From JBKEDC01 sp047975205 (GTDB taxonomy: Bacteria; Bacteroidota; Bacteroidia; Bacteroidales; Prolixibacteraceae): 64,000 nt of DNA. The stretch spans positions 11,951-75,950 of the forward strand of contig JBKEDC010000021.1 in NCBI GenBank assembly GCA_047975205.1. Reading direction: 5' to 3'. Positions 44,244 through 53,365 of this stretch are shown here, in pieces. The translations under genes were made by a program, and so were the position numbers. The notes beneath the pieces were generated by a model that worked only from the letters and a program-made list of their open reading frames with translations, did no database searches and was not told the DNA's origin. How positions within the stretch are numbered: the stretch's first letter is position 1; every line of letters starts with the position of its first letter.

Positions 44244-46181
44244 TTACCAACCCGGATTTTGAACCAAGCTTGTATTCTTTAATAAGGCATTATCTTCCAT
44301 CGGCCACAAGTAATCTCTCGGAGAAATAAATTGCTGCATGTAAATCGTTACCGGTTGGTAATATGCTTCCGCAGTCTTTCCGTAAACATTCCATCCTTGT
44401 ATCGGCTGATTCAGATACTGTGTAGCCAGCTTCCAACGGCGTAAATCCCAGAAGCGTTTACCTTCAAAGGCTAGTTCAATCATACGTTCTTGCTGTATAA
44501 TATCCCTCATTCCTTCTTTTGTTGTAAACTTGACCGGATTCGTAGAATATTTTGTCCAAGCATCTTTAACCCCCGGAATTCCTGCCCTTTCTCGCACCTC
44601 ATCAACATAGGTAAAAACGTCTCCTACGGGACCGGAATATTCATTTAAACATTCGGCATACATCAGGTACAATTCTGCTAATCTAATTTCCGGCCAAGGG
44701 TAATTTTTATAGGTCACTCCTGAAGTACTTAGCGATTGATTCCAATCTACACATTTCTTAGCAAAATATCCGGTAATATTGTTGTAGAATGAATTATTAG
44801 CTCCGGAATAATCAAGGTATTTCGCTTTAATAACCCAAGTATTCTTATCGGAGTTAGACGGACTATCTTTTTTGTAATATATAGAGCCGTCAAATGCAAG
44901 ATGTGCATAAAACCGAGGCTCTCTATCGAAGTTAAGTCTTGCTGTTGTATAACCCGACTCAATGTAATACTGATGGTCATCTCCTGCTGTTTCTAAATCA
45001 GCATAGTTATTAAAATCAAGCGTTTTATCTTTATCAATAGGCACTCCATTTCTGGTGTAATACATTTTAGCAACCTTTAAAGGAGCCGCGATCGTCGATC
45101 TTCCATCATCTTGCCCATATTCTACACTCGTGTGAGGCATTGCTAGTCTCTGCAAGTCTTGGGTATTTGAATTTGGATTACCCCAAATGATTTCACTATT
45201 CCATCGTTCACAAACTGCTTGATTTATAGATAATATGGTAAAAGTTGTATCTGATAATTGATACGAATGATCTGTAAAATGATACAGTGCGGCACCATAA
45301 GACTCTGCAATATCTATTGCCTCTTTAGCTGCATCGGCAGCCTTTTTCCATCGTTCTGCATCATAAGTCTGATTAAAAAAGTTAACTCCATTCTTATCTA
45401 CGAAGGAACTATAATCAGTATTTCCATTAAACAGCGGGCTTGCCCAATACATCAACACCTCTGCTTTTACTGCCAATCCTATAGGTTTAGTTATCCGCCC
45501 CAATTCTGTAGCTTCATCTGTTATACGATCAGGAAGATCGGGAATTGCTTTGTCCAATAAATCAACAATAAAATTCACCACATCATCTACCGGATCTCTA
45601 CTCACACTCACCTCATTCTCATCTGCATCAATCGGTATTGCCGTGTCCATAATTGCAATTGGTCCATATCGCCTAAAGAGCATGAAATGATAATATGCTT
45701 TCAGAAATTCAACCTCTGCTAACCAACGCACACGTTCAGATTCTTCCAAGTCAAGTACCTTACCTCTATCACTCACATTATCTAAGAAAATATTACAATG
45801 ACGTATGCCATCATACAAAGGATATAAGTCATTTAATCCTCCTCCATCATAATTACCATCCCATGCATTTTGATAGGTATTCGTCGTACGCTGATATCCC
45901 CTTGCAATTTCAACAGACCAAGAATGGAATCCTGTATTATAAGGAGCCCAAGCTTCATCTCCTCCAAAATGAGCCACATTGCGCCAAGGGTCTCCTCCTT
46001 TAGGAAGATATGAGTAACACGTAAATAAATACTTCTCCGCTTGATATCTCAAATTAAAGGCATTGTCAATAGTTGCCACATTATCCGGCACTACATCTAA
46101 GAAATTACAAGATGTCATCCCTCCCATTAAGATAACTGCCAAAATCACAATGCGTTTATATGTTTGTTTTATATATTTCAT
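44244..46181 (-). CDS. SusD/RagB-family nutrient-binding lipoprotein
   Basis: A 645-residue SusD/RagB lipoprotein with signal ending GGMTSC and NFLDVVPDN next. The helical repeat region has AEKYLFTCYSYLPKGGDPW, EVEFLKAYYHFMLFRRYGPI and SVSRDPVDDVVNFIVDLLDKA. The C-terminal domain has ELYLMYAECLNEY, VRERAGIPG and ERMIELAFEGKRFWDLRRWKLA. It pairs with the SusC 17 bases upstream. It is not close in sequence to the other two SusD proteins in the window, which suggests that each pair takes a different product. Confidence 0.95.
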   Translation of the reverse strand: MKYIKQTYKRIVILAVILMGGMTSCNFLDVVPDNVATIDNAFNLRYQAEKYLFTCYSYLPKGGDPWRNVAHFGGDEAWAPYNTGFHSWSVEIARGYQRTTNTYQNAWDGNYDGGGLNDLYPLYDGIRHCNIFLDNVSDRGKVLDLEESERVRWLAEVEFLKAYYHFMLFRRYGPIAIMDTAIPIDADENEVSVSRDPVDDVVNFIVDLLDKAIPDLPDRITDEATELGRITKPIGLAVKAEVLMYWASPLFNGNTDYSSFVDKNGVNFFNQTYDAERWKKAADAAKEAIDIAESYGAALYHFTDHSYQLSDTTFTILSINQAVCERWNSEIIWGNPNSNTQDLQRLAMPHTSVEYGQDDGRSTIAAPLKVAKMYYTRNGVPIDKDKTLDFNNYADLETAGDDHQYYIESGYTTARLNFDREPRFYAHLAFDGSIYYKKDSPSNSDKNTWVIKAKYLDYSGANNSFYNNITGYFAKKCVDWNQSLSTSGVTYKNYPWPEIRLAELYLMYAECLNEYSGPVGDVFTYVDEVRERAGIPGVKDAWTKYSTNPVKFTTKEGMRDIIQQERMIELAFEGKRFWDLRRWKLATQYLNQPIQGWNVYGKTAEAYYQPVTIYMQQFISPRDYLWPMEDNALLKNTSLVQNPGW

Positions 46182-46198
46182 TTCTGTATATTAAGTTG

Positions 46199-49100
46199 TT
46201 ATAACGAAAGTTGAAGCCCAATATTAAACACTCGTTGCACGGGATAACCTAACCCACTACCGCCCATTTCGGGATCCCAAAGCTTAAAGTTACTTATGGC
46301 AAATAGATTGGAAGCGTTTAGATAGACTCTCATGCTACCTATATTCCATCTTTGCATCAAGCTTTCAGGCATATTATATCCTAATTCAATATTCTTTAAT
46401 CTCAGGAATGACCCGTTACGCATCCACCAAGAAGATTGTTGGTTATTATTCTCAATAAAATAGTCACTTAAGCGAGGCCAAAAAGCATATGAATCACGGT
46501 TTGTTTCCGACCAATGCGATTCTGCCACTGCTGTAAGTAATCCATTCTGAGCACCTCCGTTCAACACAAATGGAGAAATGTTTTCCGGGTTAATAAAAAA
46601 TGAGCTACGAGCAGATCCTTGGAAGAATATACTAAAATCCCAATTTTTATAACCTATAGTTCCACCAAATCCATATACGATTTCAGGAGTAGTAGGTAAA
46701 CCTAAAGGCACTTGGTCTGCATCATTAATCACCCCATCTCCGTTCATATCATGATACTTAATATCTCCCGCCACGTAATCACCAAATTGAGTCGGGCTAT
46801 TATCTACCTCCGATTGGTCAATAAATAATCGTTCAGCAATATACCCATACTGTTGAGACGTTGGATTACCTATTTTAGAACGATATTGCTGCCCCGTCAG
46901 ATAATTTACCTCGTCATATTTCAATATTTCACTTGTTGCATAAGTAAAGTTTCCTCTTAGTTGAGCATAAAATCCATTATTCCAGAACTTATTATAGTTC
47001 ACGGTAAGATCAATACCCTTTGTTGCAGCTTCGCCAAAATTAGACTCCGGGATTTGCTGAAGTCCCAACGAGCTTCCAATATAAGAACGAGTTTGAAGTA
47101 TGTTCGTACGTTTTTGGTGATATATCTCAGCTGTTACAGCCAGTGTTTTCCAAAATTCTAGGTCTAAGCCAAGGTTAAGCTGAGTTGATTTCTCCCAACC
47201 AATATTCTCATTTGCATAGCGATTAATAGAAACTCCATTTTGACTATATCCCCAGTCCTCACCAAAGGTAGCTCCATAGTTTCCATCATCTAGATTAACC
47301 TCCGACAGATAGAAGAACCTATCAGAATCTGACCCGATTTGATCATTTCCGATAATACCGTATGTAGCGCGGATTTTAAATAAATTCATCCAGTTTTTTG
47401 CTCCTGCAAAGAAGTCTTCGTTACTGATATTCCATGCTACACCAAACGAAGGGAAGAAACCGAAACGACTTTTCTCGGCGAATTTCTCTGTACCATTATA
47501 ACCGAAGTTGAACTCAGCCATATAGCGAGAATCATAATCATATGTAAAACGACCCGACAATCCCATATTACGTTTAGGCAGTGACTGCTGCAAGCTGCCG
47601 GAGTTACCTGCCTGGTAACTAGACATCAAGAATAGCAACATACCGGTAACAGAATGCTTCTCTTTAAATGTGCGACTGTAATTAAGGGCCGATTCCATGT
47701 ACATCAGGGAATTAATATCCTTTCCACCTTCATCATAACTTAGGTATTCTCGTCCCACTTCGCCAACCGAATTTTCTCCACCGTCATTCAGCACATTTAA
47801 TATCACATCTCCACTTGCCGGATCTTCTGTTGCTTGATAATAAAAGGGATTATATTTTCGTGATACTTGGTAGTACGAATAACGCTTTACATATGCCATC
47901 ATACGAGCACTCAATCCTTTCGTAATTTTATTCAAATCTTGCTTGATTTCAAACTGCGGCATAATATTCGATTTATTATACTGTTGATAACCACGCACCA
48001 TCTCTGCATATGGATTTGTTAACAGTGTTGTACTTCCCCTAGCCGCGACTGCTCCTCCAAAAAGCGGATGCGTTGTGTAAGGTTGCATTGAGGTAGGATA
48101 AACCGCCGGGAACATAACCGGATTAGACCAAATAGCTCGATTAAAACTTGCAGAACCGCCACCAACCGGACCATTATAATCGTCAAATTGTGCATACATT
48201 CTAATAATAACCTCTGTTGTGGGAGTTATATTCAGGTTTATATTTGTACGAACAGAATAATTGCGGAGCTTAATATTACTGTTAAAATCATTTATAGGGT
48301 CAACTTGCAATACTCCATTATCTACATTGTAAGTTCCCGCCACATAATACCTTGCTTTTGCCGTACCCCCACTTACGCTCAAGTTCAAAGCCTGATTCAT
48401 CGTAAATGGTTTGATTAATTGATCAATCCAATTATTACTTGGATACAAATACGGATTAACTCCCGCAGCTGTATTGTCAATTTTTGATTTGCTATAAGGA
48501 AGAATTGCATATGGATCTCGAGTAAGTGCAGCTTCATTCGCCAAATTCATATAAGTAATATTGTCTGCAAGTTGAAAGTTTCTGGTATTGGTAGAAACCT
48601 TATTTTCAAAACGGAAATCGAACTTTGTTTTCCCAGCTTTACCCGATTTAGTAGTAATCAACACAACACCATTTGCGCCGCGTGCTCCGTACACGGCTGC
48701 CGCTGCCGCATCTTTTAACACAGAGAATTGATCAATATCATCCGGCTGCAATCTCGCCATATCTGTAGATGTAGATTCTATCCCATCAATCAGAATTAAA
48801 GGATCCACTTTCCCCGAACCAAAGGAACTAAGTCCTCTAATGAAAAATTCTGCGTTATCCTCACCCGGTTCTCCGGAGCGTTGATAAGAAATCATACCGC
48901 TTACGCGACCTGCCAATGCCGTGGTCAAGTTGCTTGAATTGGTCTTAAGCTCTTTTGAACTGATAGTTGAGATTGCACTTACCATGCTCTCTTTCTTTTG
49001 CTTTCCGAAACCAACAGCAACTACTTCATCAAGATTTTCCGTATTTGAAAGAAGCGATACATCAATTTTCTTCTTGTTTTCCACCAATATCATCTTCGAC

Positions 49101-49438
49101 TTCATACCGATAAACGAGAAGTTCAATGCATCTTTATCGCTTGCCTTAATAACGTATTTACCGTCGGCATCGGTAACAGTAGCGATTTGAGTTCCTTGAA
49201 CCACCACAGTTACTCCGGGCAGCGGCTTTCCTTTCTCGTCTACCACTTGTCCGGTTACGGTTCTTTTCTCCGCCTGTTCTTGTTTTTCGCGAGCAAATTC
49301 CATATTACTCACAGCCGTAGCGTTTGGAATGCCTATCGTCATTACTAACAAGAGTAATAACCCGGCTTTGAGGTGCAATTGCCTAAAAAAACATCTTGCC
49401 TCCTTGCCATAATTAAAATTTAGATTAACGTTTTTCAT
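46199..49438 (-). CDS. SusC/RagA-family TonB-dependent glycan transporter
   Basis: A transporter of about 1079 residues. I chose the ATG at 49438 (MKNVNLNFNYG) over an upstream TTG at 49459. The signal peptide (LHLKAGLLLLLVMTIGIPNA) is followed by the CarboxypepD_reg-like domain (VTGQVVDEKGKPLPGVTVVV), TonB-box-like LDEVVAVGFGKQKK, the plug (DPLILIDGIES, SVLKDAAAAAVYGARGANG, VLITTKSG) and the barrel, ending RVFNIGLQLSL. No STN domain is present. It is the first gene of the SusC-SusD-DUF-DUF unit and is preceded by an unusually long leader and site B. Confidence 0.96.
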   Translation of the reverse strand: MKNVNLNFNYGKEARCFFRQLHLKAGLLLLLVMTIGIPNATAVSNMEFAREKQEQAEKRTVTGQVVDEKGKPLPGVTVVVQGTQIATVTDADGKYVIKASDKDALNFSFIGMKSKMILVENKKKIDVSLLSNTENLDEVVAVGFGKQKKESMVSAISTISSKELKTNSSNLTTALAGRVSGMISYQRSGEPGEDNAEFFIRGLSSFGSGKVDPLILIDGIESTSTDMARLQPDDIDQFSVLKDAAAAAVYGARGANGVVLITTKSGKAGKTKFDFRFENKVSTNTRNFQLADNITYMNLANEAALTRDPYAILPYSKSKIDNTAAGVNPYLYPSNNWIDQLIKPFTMNQALNLSVSGGTAKARYYVAGTYNVDNGVLQVDPINDFNSNIKLRNYSVRTNINLNITPTTEVIIRMYAQFDDYNGPVGGGSASFNRAIWSNPVMFPAVYPTSMQPYTTHPLFGGAVAARGSTTLLTNPYAEMVRGYQQYNKSNIMPQFEIKQDLNKITKGLSARMMAYVKRYSYYQVSRKYNPFYYQATEDPASGDVILNVLNDGGENSVGEVGREYLSYDEGGKDINSLMYMESALNYSRTFKEKHSVTGMLLFLMSSYQAGNSGSLQQSLPKRNMGLSGRFTYDYDSRYMAEFNFGYNGTEKFAEKSRFGFFPSFGVAWNISNEDFFAGAKNWMNLFKIRATYGIIGNDQIGSDSDRFFYLSEVNLDDGNYGATFGEDWGYSQNGVSINRYANENIGWEKSTQLNLGLDLEFWKTLAVTAEIYHQKRTNILQTRSYIGSSLGLQQIPESNFGEAATKGIDLTVNYNKFWNNGFYAQLRGNFTYATSEILKYDEVNYLTGQQYRSKIGNPTSQQYGYIAERLFIDQSEVDNSPTQFGDYVAGDIKYHDMNGDGVINDADQVPLGLPTTPEIVYGFGGTIGYKNWDFSIFFQGSARSSFFINPENISPFVLNGGAQNGLLTAVAESHWSETNRDSYAFWPRLSDYFIENNNQQSSWWMRNGSFLRLKNIELGYNMPESLMQRWNIGSMRVYLNASNLFAISNFKLWDPEMGGSGLGYPVQRVFNIGLQLSL

Positions 49439-49844
49439 ACACGATAGATTATTTAACAATTTTCTTTTTTTACAAATTAACCGCTTAGTAACACAATATC
49501 CTTACAATACTCTAGCATTCAAATCATATCAAGATAAACTAACATCATTATTAAATGATATTCGAATAAATATTCATCTATTGCAATAGACTACAAGAAA
49601 AATTCCATTAGTAAATGCCCGTTTAGAAGATGATTTGGTTAAAAGTTTATTTTATTATTTATAGTTGTTTGCGAAATCTCATTTCTTACAGGTTAAAGCA
49701 TCTGTCAGACAAATGTGCTATTATCGGAGTTGTTCCCAGATATTTATTTAATATTATTAAATTTTACACATAAATATCTCTCGGCTGCCGTCATTAAAAT
49801 ACTGTTTATAAATTAATAGTTAACCATAGCTTAATTTTTCAATT
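49439..49844 (-). other. Long 5' leader of the SusC operon
   Basis: If the promoter at 49845-49852 is used, the transcript has a leader of about 400 bases without any gene I can recognise. It holds a 10-bp perfect inverted repeat (49738-49747 and 49770-49779, loop of 22) and several AT-rich stretches. I see no known riboswitch. A closer promoter cannot be excluded. Confidence 0.4.
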
Positions 49845-49968
49845 CAAAGATATCGTATCAAACATGTATTTAGTTAATGAAATCTTGTCGTTTATTGTCA
49901 CTTTTTAGATATTCATTGTATTTTTTCAATAAAACATTGCACTTTTTCGATTTACGTAGGTTTTATTC
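49845..49968 (-). promoter_or_regulatory. Promoter and phased half-sites of the SusC-SusD-DUF operon (site B)
   Basis: On the - strand TATCTTTG (49852-49845) is an exact -7 box; no -33 match is seen. In + strand text the half-sites are ACTTTTTA (49900-49907), ATTTTTTC (49920-49927) and ACTTTTTC (49941-49948), with a weaker TTTTATTC (49961-49968), spaced 20, 21 and 20. The nearest begins 48 bp from the -7 box. The middle two share 24 of 31 positions with site A. Confidence 0.55.
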
Positions 49969-50142
49969 AGGTGGAATAAGAATTAAATGTTATTAAATCA
50001 TCACCAAAAATCACATAGATTACATAAGCATTTTTACATTTTTTGATGATGATAAAGATGTACAATACCACATCATTGCTTGCATATACAGAATCAGGAT
50101 TTAAATTCACATGACTAAATCAATCCCTCTGAAAATTAAGTC

Positions 50143-50150
50143 TATATTTG
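50143..50150 (+). promoter_or_regulatory. trmH promoter -7 box
   Basis: TATATTTG matches TAnnTTTG. Transcription would start near 50157, so translation cannot begin at the in-frame GTG at 50148; this decides the start of the next gene in favour of 50196 or 50205. Confidence 0.55.
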
Positions 50151-50195
50151 CCTAGGTTTGCAGTATCTTTTAGAGATGTGCAAACCATATTTATT

Positions 50196-50882
50196 ATGAT
50201 AGTTATGGATAAGGATTTATTAGCCTACTTCAGTGGCTTTATTACGGAAGAACGAAATTCTTTGTTCAACAAAGTACTGGATGAGCGTACACGCTATATC
50301 ACTATAGCCCTTGAGAACATATATCAACCCCAGAATGCTAGTGCTGCTATGCGATCTGTGGATTGTTTTGGTTTGCAAGATGTGCATGTCATAGAAAACT
50401 CAAATAGTTTTGAGGTGGATAGAGAAGTAGCTATGGGATCTACAAAATGGTTAAATGTATCCCGATACAATAAAGGAAAAGATAACACTTTAGAGGCTAT
50501 AAAAAATTTACGCACTAACGGGTATCGCATTATAGCCACAACCCCGCACGAGGGCGACACCAACTTAGAAGACTTTGATCTAAGCAAAGGAAAAGTTGCT
50601 TTATTCTTTGGCACTGAACTCACCGGCATTAGTGATACGGTAAAAAATGAGGCTGACGAATTTTTGAAAATACCCATGCACGGGTTCACTGAAAGCTTCA
50701 ACATATCTGTATCGGCATCTGTTATACTGCATCATTTAACATTAAAACTTCGTCAATCTGATATTAACTGGAAATTGTCAGAAGAAGACAGATTAGCTGT
50801 TAAATTAGAATGGATGCGACGATGCATAAAGTCATCTCCCTTAATAGAACAAGAATACTACGATAAGTTTAAACAAAAATAG
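50196..50882 (+). CDS. trmH: TrmH/SpoU-family RNA 2'-O-methyltransferase
   Basis: A SPOUT-class methyltransferase of about 228 residues, most like tRNA (guanosine-18-2'-O)-methyltransferase TrmH. Motif 1 is in LENIYQPQNASAAMRSVDCFG (the N..A..R..D..G pattern). Motifs 2 and 3 are in KVALFFGTELTGISD and IPMHGFTESFNISVSASVIL, forming the trefoil knot that binds S-adenosylmethionine. The start is ATG 50196 (MIVMDKDLL) or 50205 (MDKDLL), downstream of the promoter box. It is followed after 7 bases by the dipeptidyl peptidase III gene, so the two are probably co-transcribed. Another TrmH-family target RNA is possible. Confidence 0.87.
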   Translation: MIVMDKDLLAYFSGFITEERNSLFNKVLDERTRYITIALENIYQPQNASAAMRSVDCFGLQDVHVIENSNSFEVDREVAMGSTKWLNVSRYNKGKDNTLEAIKNLRTNGYRIIATTPHEGDTNLEDFDLSKGKVALFFGTELTGISDTVKNEADEFLKIPMHGFTESFNISVSASVILHHLTLKLRQSDINWKLSEEDRLAVKLEWMRRCIKSSPLIEQEYYDKFKQK

Positions 50883-50889
50883 CCCGATT

Positions 50890-52803
50890 ATGAGTGTTTT
50901 TTTAGAACGTTTTGCCGATATTAAAATATTACGCTACCAATTGCCCCATTTTGAACAGTTGAGTTTAAAGCAAAAATTATATATATATCATCTTAGTGAA
51001 GCTACATTGTGCGGTCGAGATATTCTTTTCGATCAAAACAATCAGTACAATTTACGCATTCGAACCCTACTTGAAAGCATTTATAATACCTACCGAGGGG
51101 ATCGCCAGAGTGAAGCCTTTTTAAATTTTGAAGTCTATCTCAAACAAGTTTGGTTTGCAAATGGCATTCATCACCACTACTCTACAGAAAAGTTTCAACC
51201 TGCATTTACTCCAAATGATTTCAAAGTTTTTTTATCAGAATCCACTTATGAAAACAAAGATATCTCATTGTTAACCAAGATTATCTTTGACCCTAAAATC
51301 GACGCTAAACGAATAAGTCTAGACAGCTCAAGTGATTTACTACACAATTCTGCCATGAACTACTATCAAGGAGTCACACAGCAAGAAGCCGAGAAGTATT
51401 ATACACAATTGCGTCATGATTACGGTGCTAAAGCTCCGGCATTTGGATTGAATTCTACTCTAGTAAATAGAAATGGAGAATTGCATGAAGAGACATGGAG
51501 CTCACAAGGTAAATATGCAAAGCCCATCCAAGCTATTACAAAGCATTTAAATGAGGCTTTACTGTATGTGGAGAACGAAAAGCAACGGAAGATTATTCAG
51601 CTACTAATTAAATTCTACGAAACAGGCAACTTGGAGATTTTCGACAAATATAGTATCGCTTGGACAAACGAAAATGACGGATCCGTTGATTTTGTAAATG
51701 GCTTCATAGAGGTTTACGGAGATCCTCTCGGCATCAAAGGAAGTTGGGAAGCAATTGTGAACTATAAAGATGAAGAAGGAAGTAAGCGATCTGAGATATT
51801 ATCAACCAACGCTAATTGGTTTGAACAAAATTCACCCACCGATTCTAAATTCAAAAAAACGGAAGTTAACGGAGTATCAGCTAAAGTTATTCATGTAGCT
51901 ATGTTAGGCGGCGACTGCTATCCGGCCACACCTATTGGTATCAACCTTCCCAATTCCGAATGGATTCGTGAGCAATTTGGCTCAAAATCAGTAACCATCG
52001 AAAATATTACACAGGCTTATTTTGCCGATTCTTTAGGCAATGGGATGGCCGAAGAATTTTCAGCCAGCAAAGAAGAAATTGAGCGAGCTAAAACATACGG
52101 TGAACTAGGCAGCAACCTGCATACTGATTTACATGAATGTTTAGGTCATGGTTCGGGAAAAATGATGCCGGGTACTAAGCCTGAGGATTTAAAAAACTAT
52201 TACTCGACCATCGAAGAAACTCGCGCTGATCTATTTGCCTTATATTACATAAGTGATCCTAAACTAATCGAATTAGGATTAGTGCCATCAGAAGAGACTG
52301 GGAAGGCTGAATACGATTCATTTATGCGTAACGGGTTACTTACCCAATTAACTCGCATTGTGCTAGGAAAGAATCTAGAGGAATCACACATGAGGAATCG
52401 CCAACTTATAGCAGCTTGGGCATATAAACACGGACAGTCAGATAATGTAGTTGAATTGTTTAAACGAGAAGAAAAAACGTACATAAGAATAAATGACTAT
52501 TCTAAGTTACGTCACCTATTTGGTGAGTTACTTCAAGAAATTCAACGCATAAAATCAGAGGGCGATTATGAAGCCGCTAAATCATTGGTGGAAACTTATG
52601 GCGTACAAATTGACTACGCATTGCACAAAGAGATATTAGATCGCTTTAAAGCTTTAAATATTGCTCCATATGCAGGTTTTGTGAACAATGAATTTATATT
52701 GATTCAGAATGAAACCGGTGAGATTACGGACGTGAAAATAAAAGAAGCCGACAGTTACACCGCTCAGATGTTGAGGTATAGCACTGAGTATAGCTTCTTA
52801 TAA
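50890..52803 (+). CDS. Dipeptidyl peptidase III (family M49)
   Basis: A 637-residue zinc metallopeptidase that removes dipeptides from the N-terminus of short peptides. The M49 zinc motif is HECLGH (His415, Glu416, His420) and the third ligand is in EETRAD (442-447). HECLGH rather than HELLGH is, as I recall, usual for Bacteroidota members. No signal peptide is visible, so this form is probably cytoplasmic. The N-terminal start MSVFLERFADIKILRYQLP reads like the beginning of the fold, and the length is slightly below the family's usual. It is the second gene of a unit with trmH and ends at a strong hairpin. Confidence 0.93.
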   Translation: MSVFLERFADIKILRYQLPHFEQLSLKQKLYIYHLSEATLCGRDILFDQNNQYNLRIRTLLESIYNTYRGDRQSEAFLNFEVYLKQVWFANGIHHHYSTEKFQPAFTPNDFKVFLSESTYENKDISLLTKIIFDPKIDAKRISLDSSSDLLHNSAMNYYQGVTQQEAEKYYTQLRHDYGAKAPAFGLNSTLVNRNGELHEETWSSQGKYAKPIQAITKHLNEALLYVENEKQRKIIQLLIKFYETGNLEIFDKYSIAWTNENDGSVDFVNGFIEVYGDPLGIKGSWEAIVNYKDEEGSKRSEILSTNANWFEQNSPTDSKFKKTEVNGVSAKVIHVAMLGGDCYPATPIGINLPNSEWIREQFGSKSVTIENITQAYFADSLGNGMAEEFSASKEEIERAKTYGELGSNLHTDLHECLGHGSGKMMPGTKPEDLKNYYSTIEETRADLFALYYISDPKLIELGLVPSEETGKAEYDSFMRNGLLTQLTRIVLGKNLEESHMRNRQLIAAWAYKHGQSDNVVELFKREEKTYIRINDYSKLRHLFGELLQEIQRIKSEGDYEAAKSLVETYGVQIDYALHKEILDRFKALNIAPYAGFVNNEFILIQNETGEITDVKIKEADSYTAQMLRYSTEYSFL

Positions 52804-52805
52804 GG

Positions 52806-52849
52806 AAACTGACAGCATTCATCTTTATTAGGGTGAATGCTGTCAGTTT
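52806..52849. terminator. Bidirectional hairpin terminator between dipeptidyl peptidase III and ispF
   Basis: A perfect 16-bp inverted repeat (52806-52821 and 52834-52849) with a 12-base loop, between convergent genes, with A/T-rich outer ends on both strands. Confidence 0.9.
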
Positions 52850-52871
52850 AAAACATGTACCCGACAATCTA

Positions 52872-53348
52872 TTACATCTTTTTAATAAGTACCACGGCAT
52901 AAGTAGATATACCATCTTCTGTTCCTTCAAATCCCATGCGTTCAGTAGTAGTAGCTTTTATTGATATTAAATCTTCATCAACAGCTAAAATCTCAGCTAT
53001 ACAAGCTTCCATCTGAGGAATAATCGGTTTTAGTTTCGGTTGCTCAGCAGCAATCGTAACATCAATATTACCTAAGGCATAGCCTTTAGCTTCCACCAAC
53101 TTCATACATTCCTTAAGTAGTAGTTTGCTGTCTGCATTCTTATATTTAGGGTCGGTATCAGGAAAATGATAGCCTATATCTCGAAGTTTTGCCGCTCCTA
53201 ATAGTGCATCGCTAATTGCGTGCAATACCGCGTCGCCATCAGAATGTGCCACAGTACCTTTATAATGTTCAATATTTACACCCCCCAGCCAAAGACTTTC
53301 ACCTTCTGCAAGACGATGCACATCAAACCCAAAACCAACTCTAAACAT
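52872..53348 (-). CDS. ispF: 2-C-methyl-D-erythritol 2,4-cyclodiphosphate synthase
   Basis: Catalyses the ring closure of CDP-methylerythritol phosphate in the MEP route to isoprenoids. At 158 residues it has normal length. Metal ligands are Asp9 and His11 in GFGFDVHRL and His43 in SDGDAVLHAISDALLGA; the substrate loops DIGYHFPDTDPKYKNADS and IKATTTERMGFEGTEDGIS are clear. It follows porV by 17 bases on the same strand. A porV-ispF link is known in Porphyromonas, so this arrangement is probably old. Confidence 0.97.
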   Translation of the reverse strand: MFRVGFGFDVHRLAEGESLWLGGVNIEHYKGTVAHSDGDAVLHAISDALLGAAKLRDIGYHFPDTDPKYKNADSKLLLKECMKLVEAKGYALGNIDVTIAAEQPKLKPIIPQMEACIAEILAVDEDLISIKATTTERMGFEGTEDGISTYAVVLIKKM

Positions 53349-53365
53349 AATACAATTTATTAAAC

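Noticed and set aside
44218..44250. Longer start of the DUF5000-type lipoprotein at 44250
   Set aside because: It overlaps the SusD stop and puts 11 polar residues before a good lipoprotein signal; 44217 is preferred.
50148..50195. N-terminal extension of the TrmH-type protein from a GTG at 50148
   Set aside because: The GTG lies inside the -7 box TATATTTG (50143-50150), and the extra residues do not look like the family's N-terminus.
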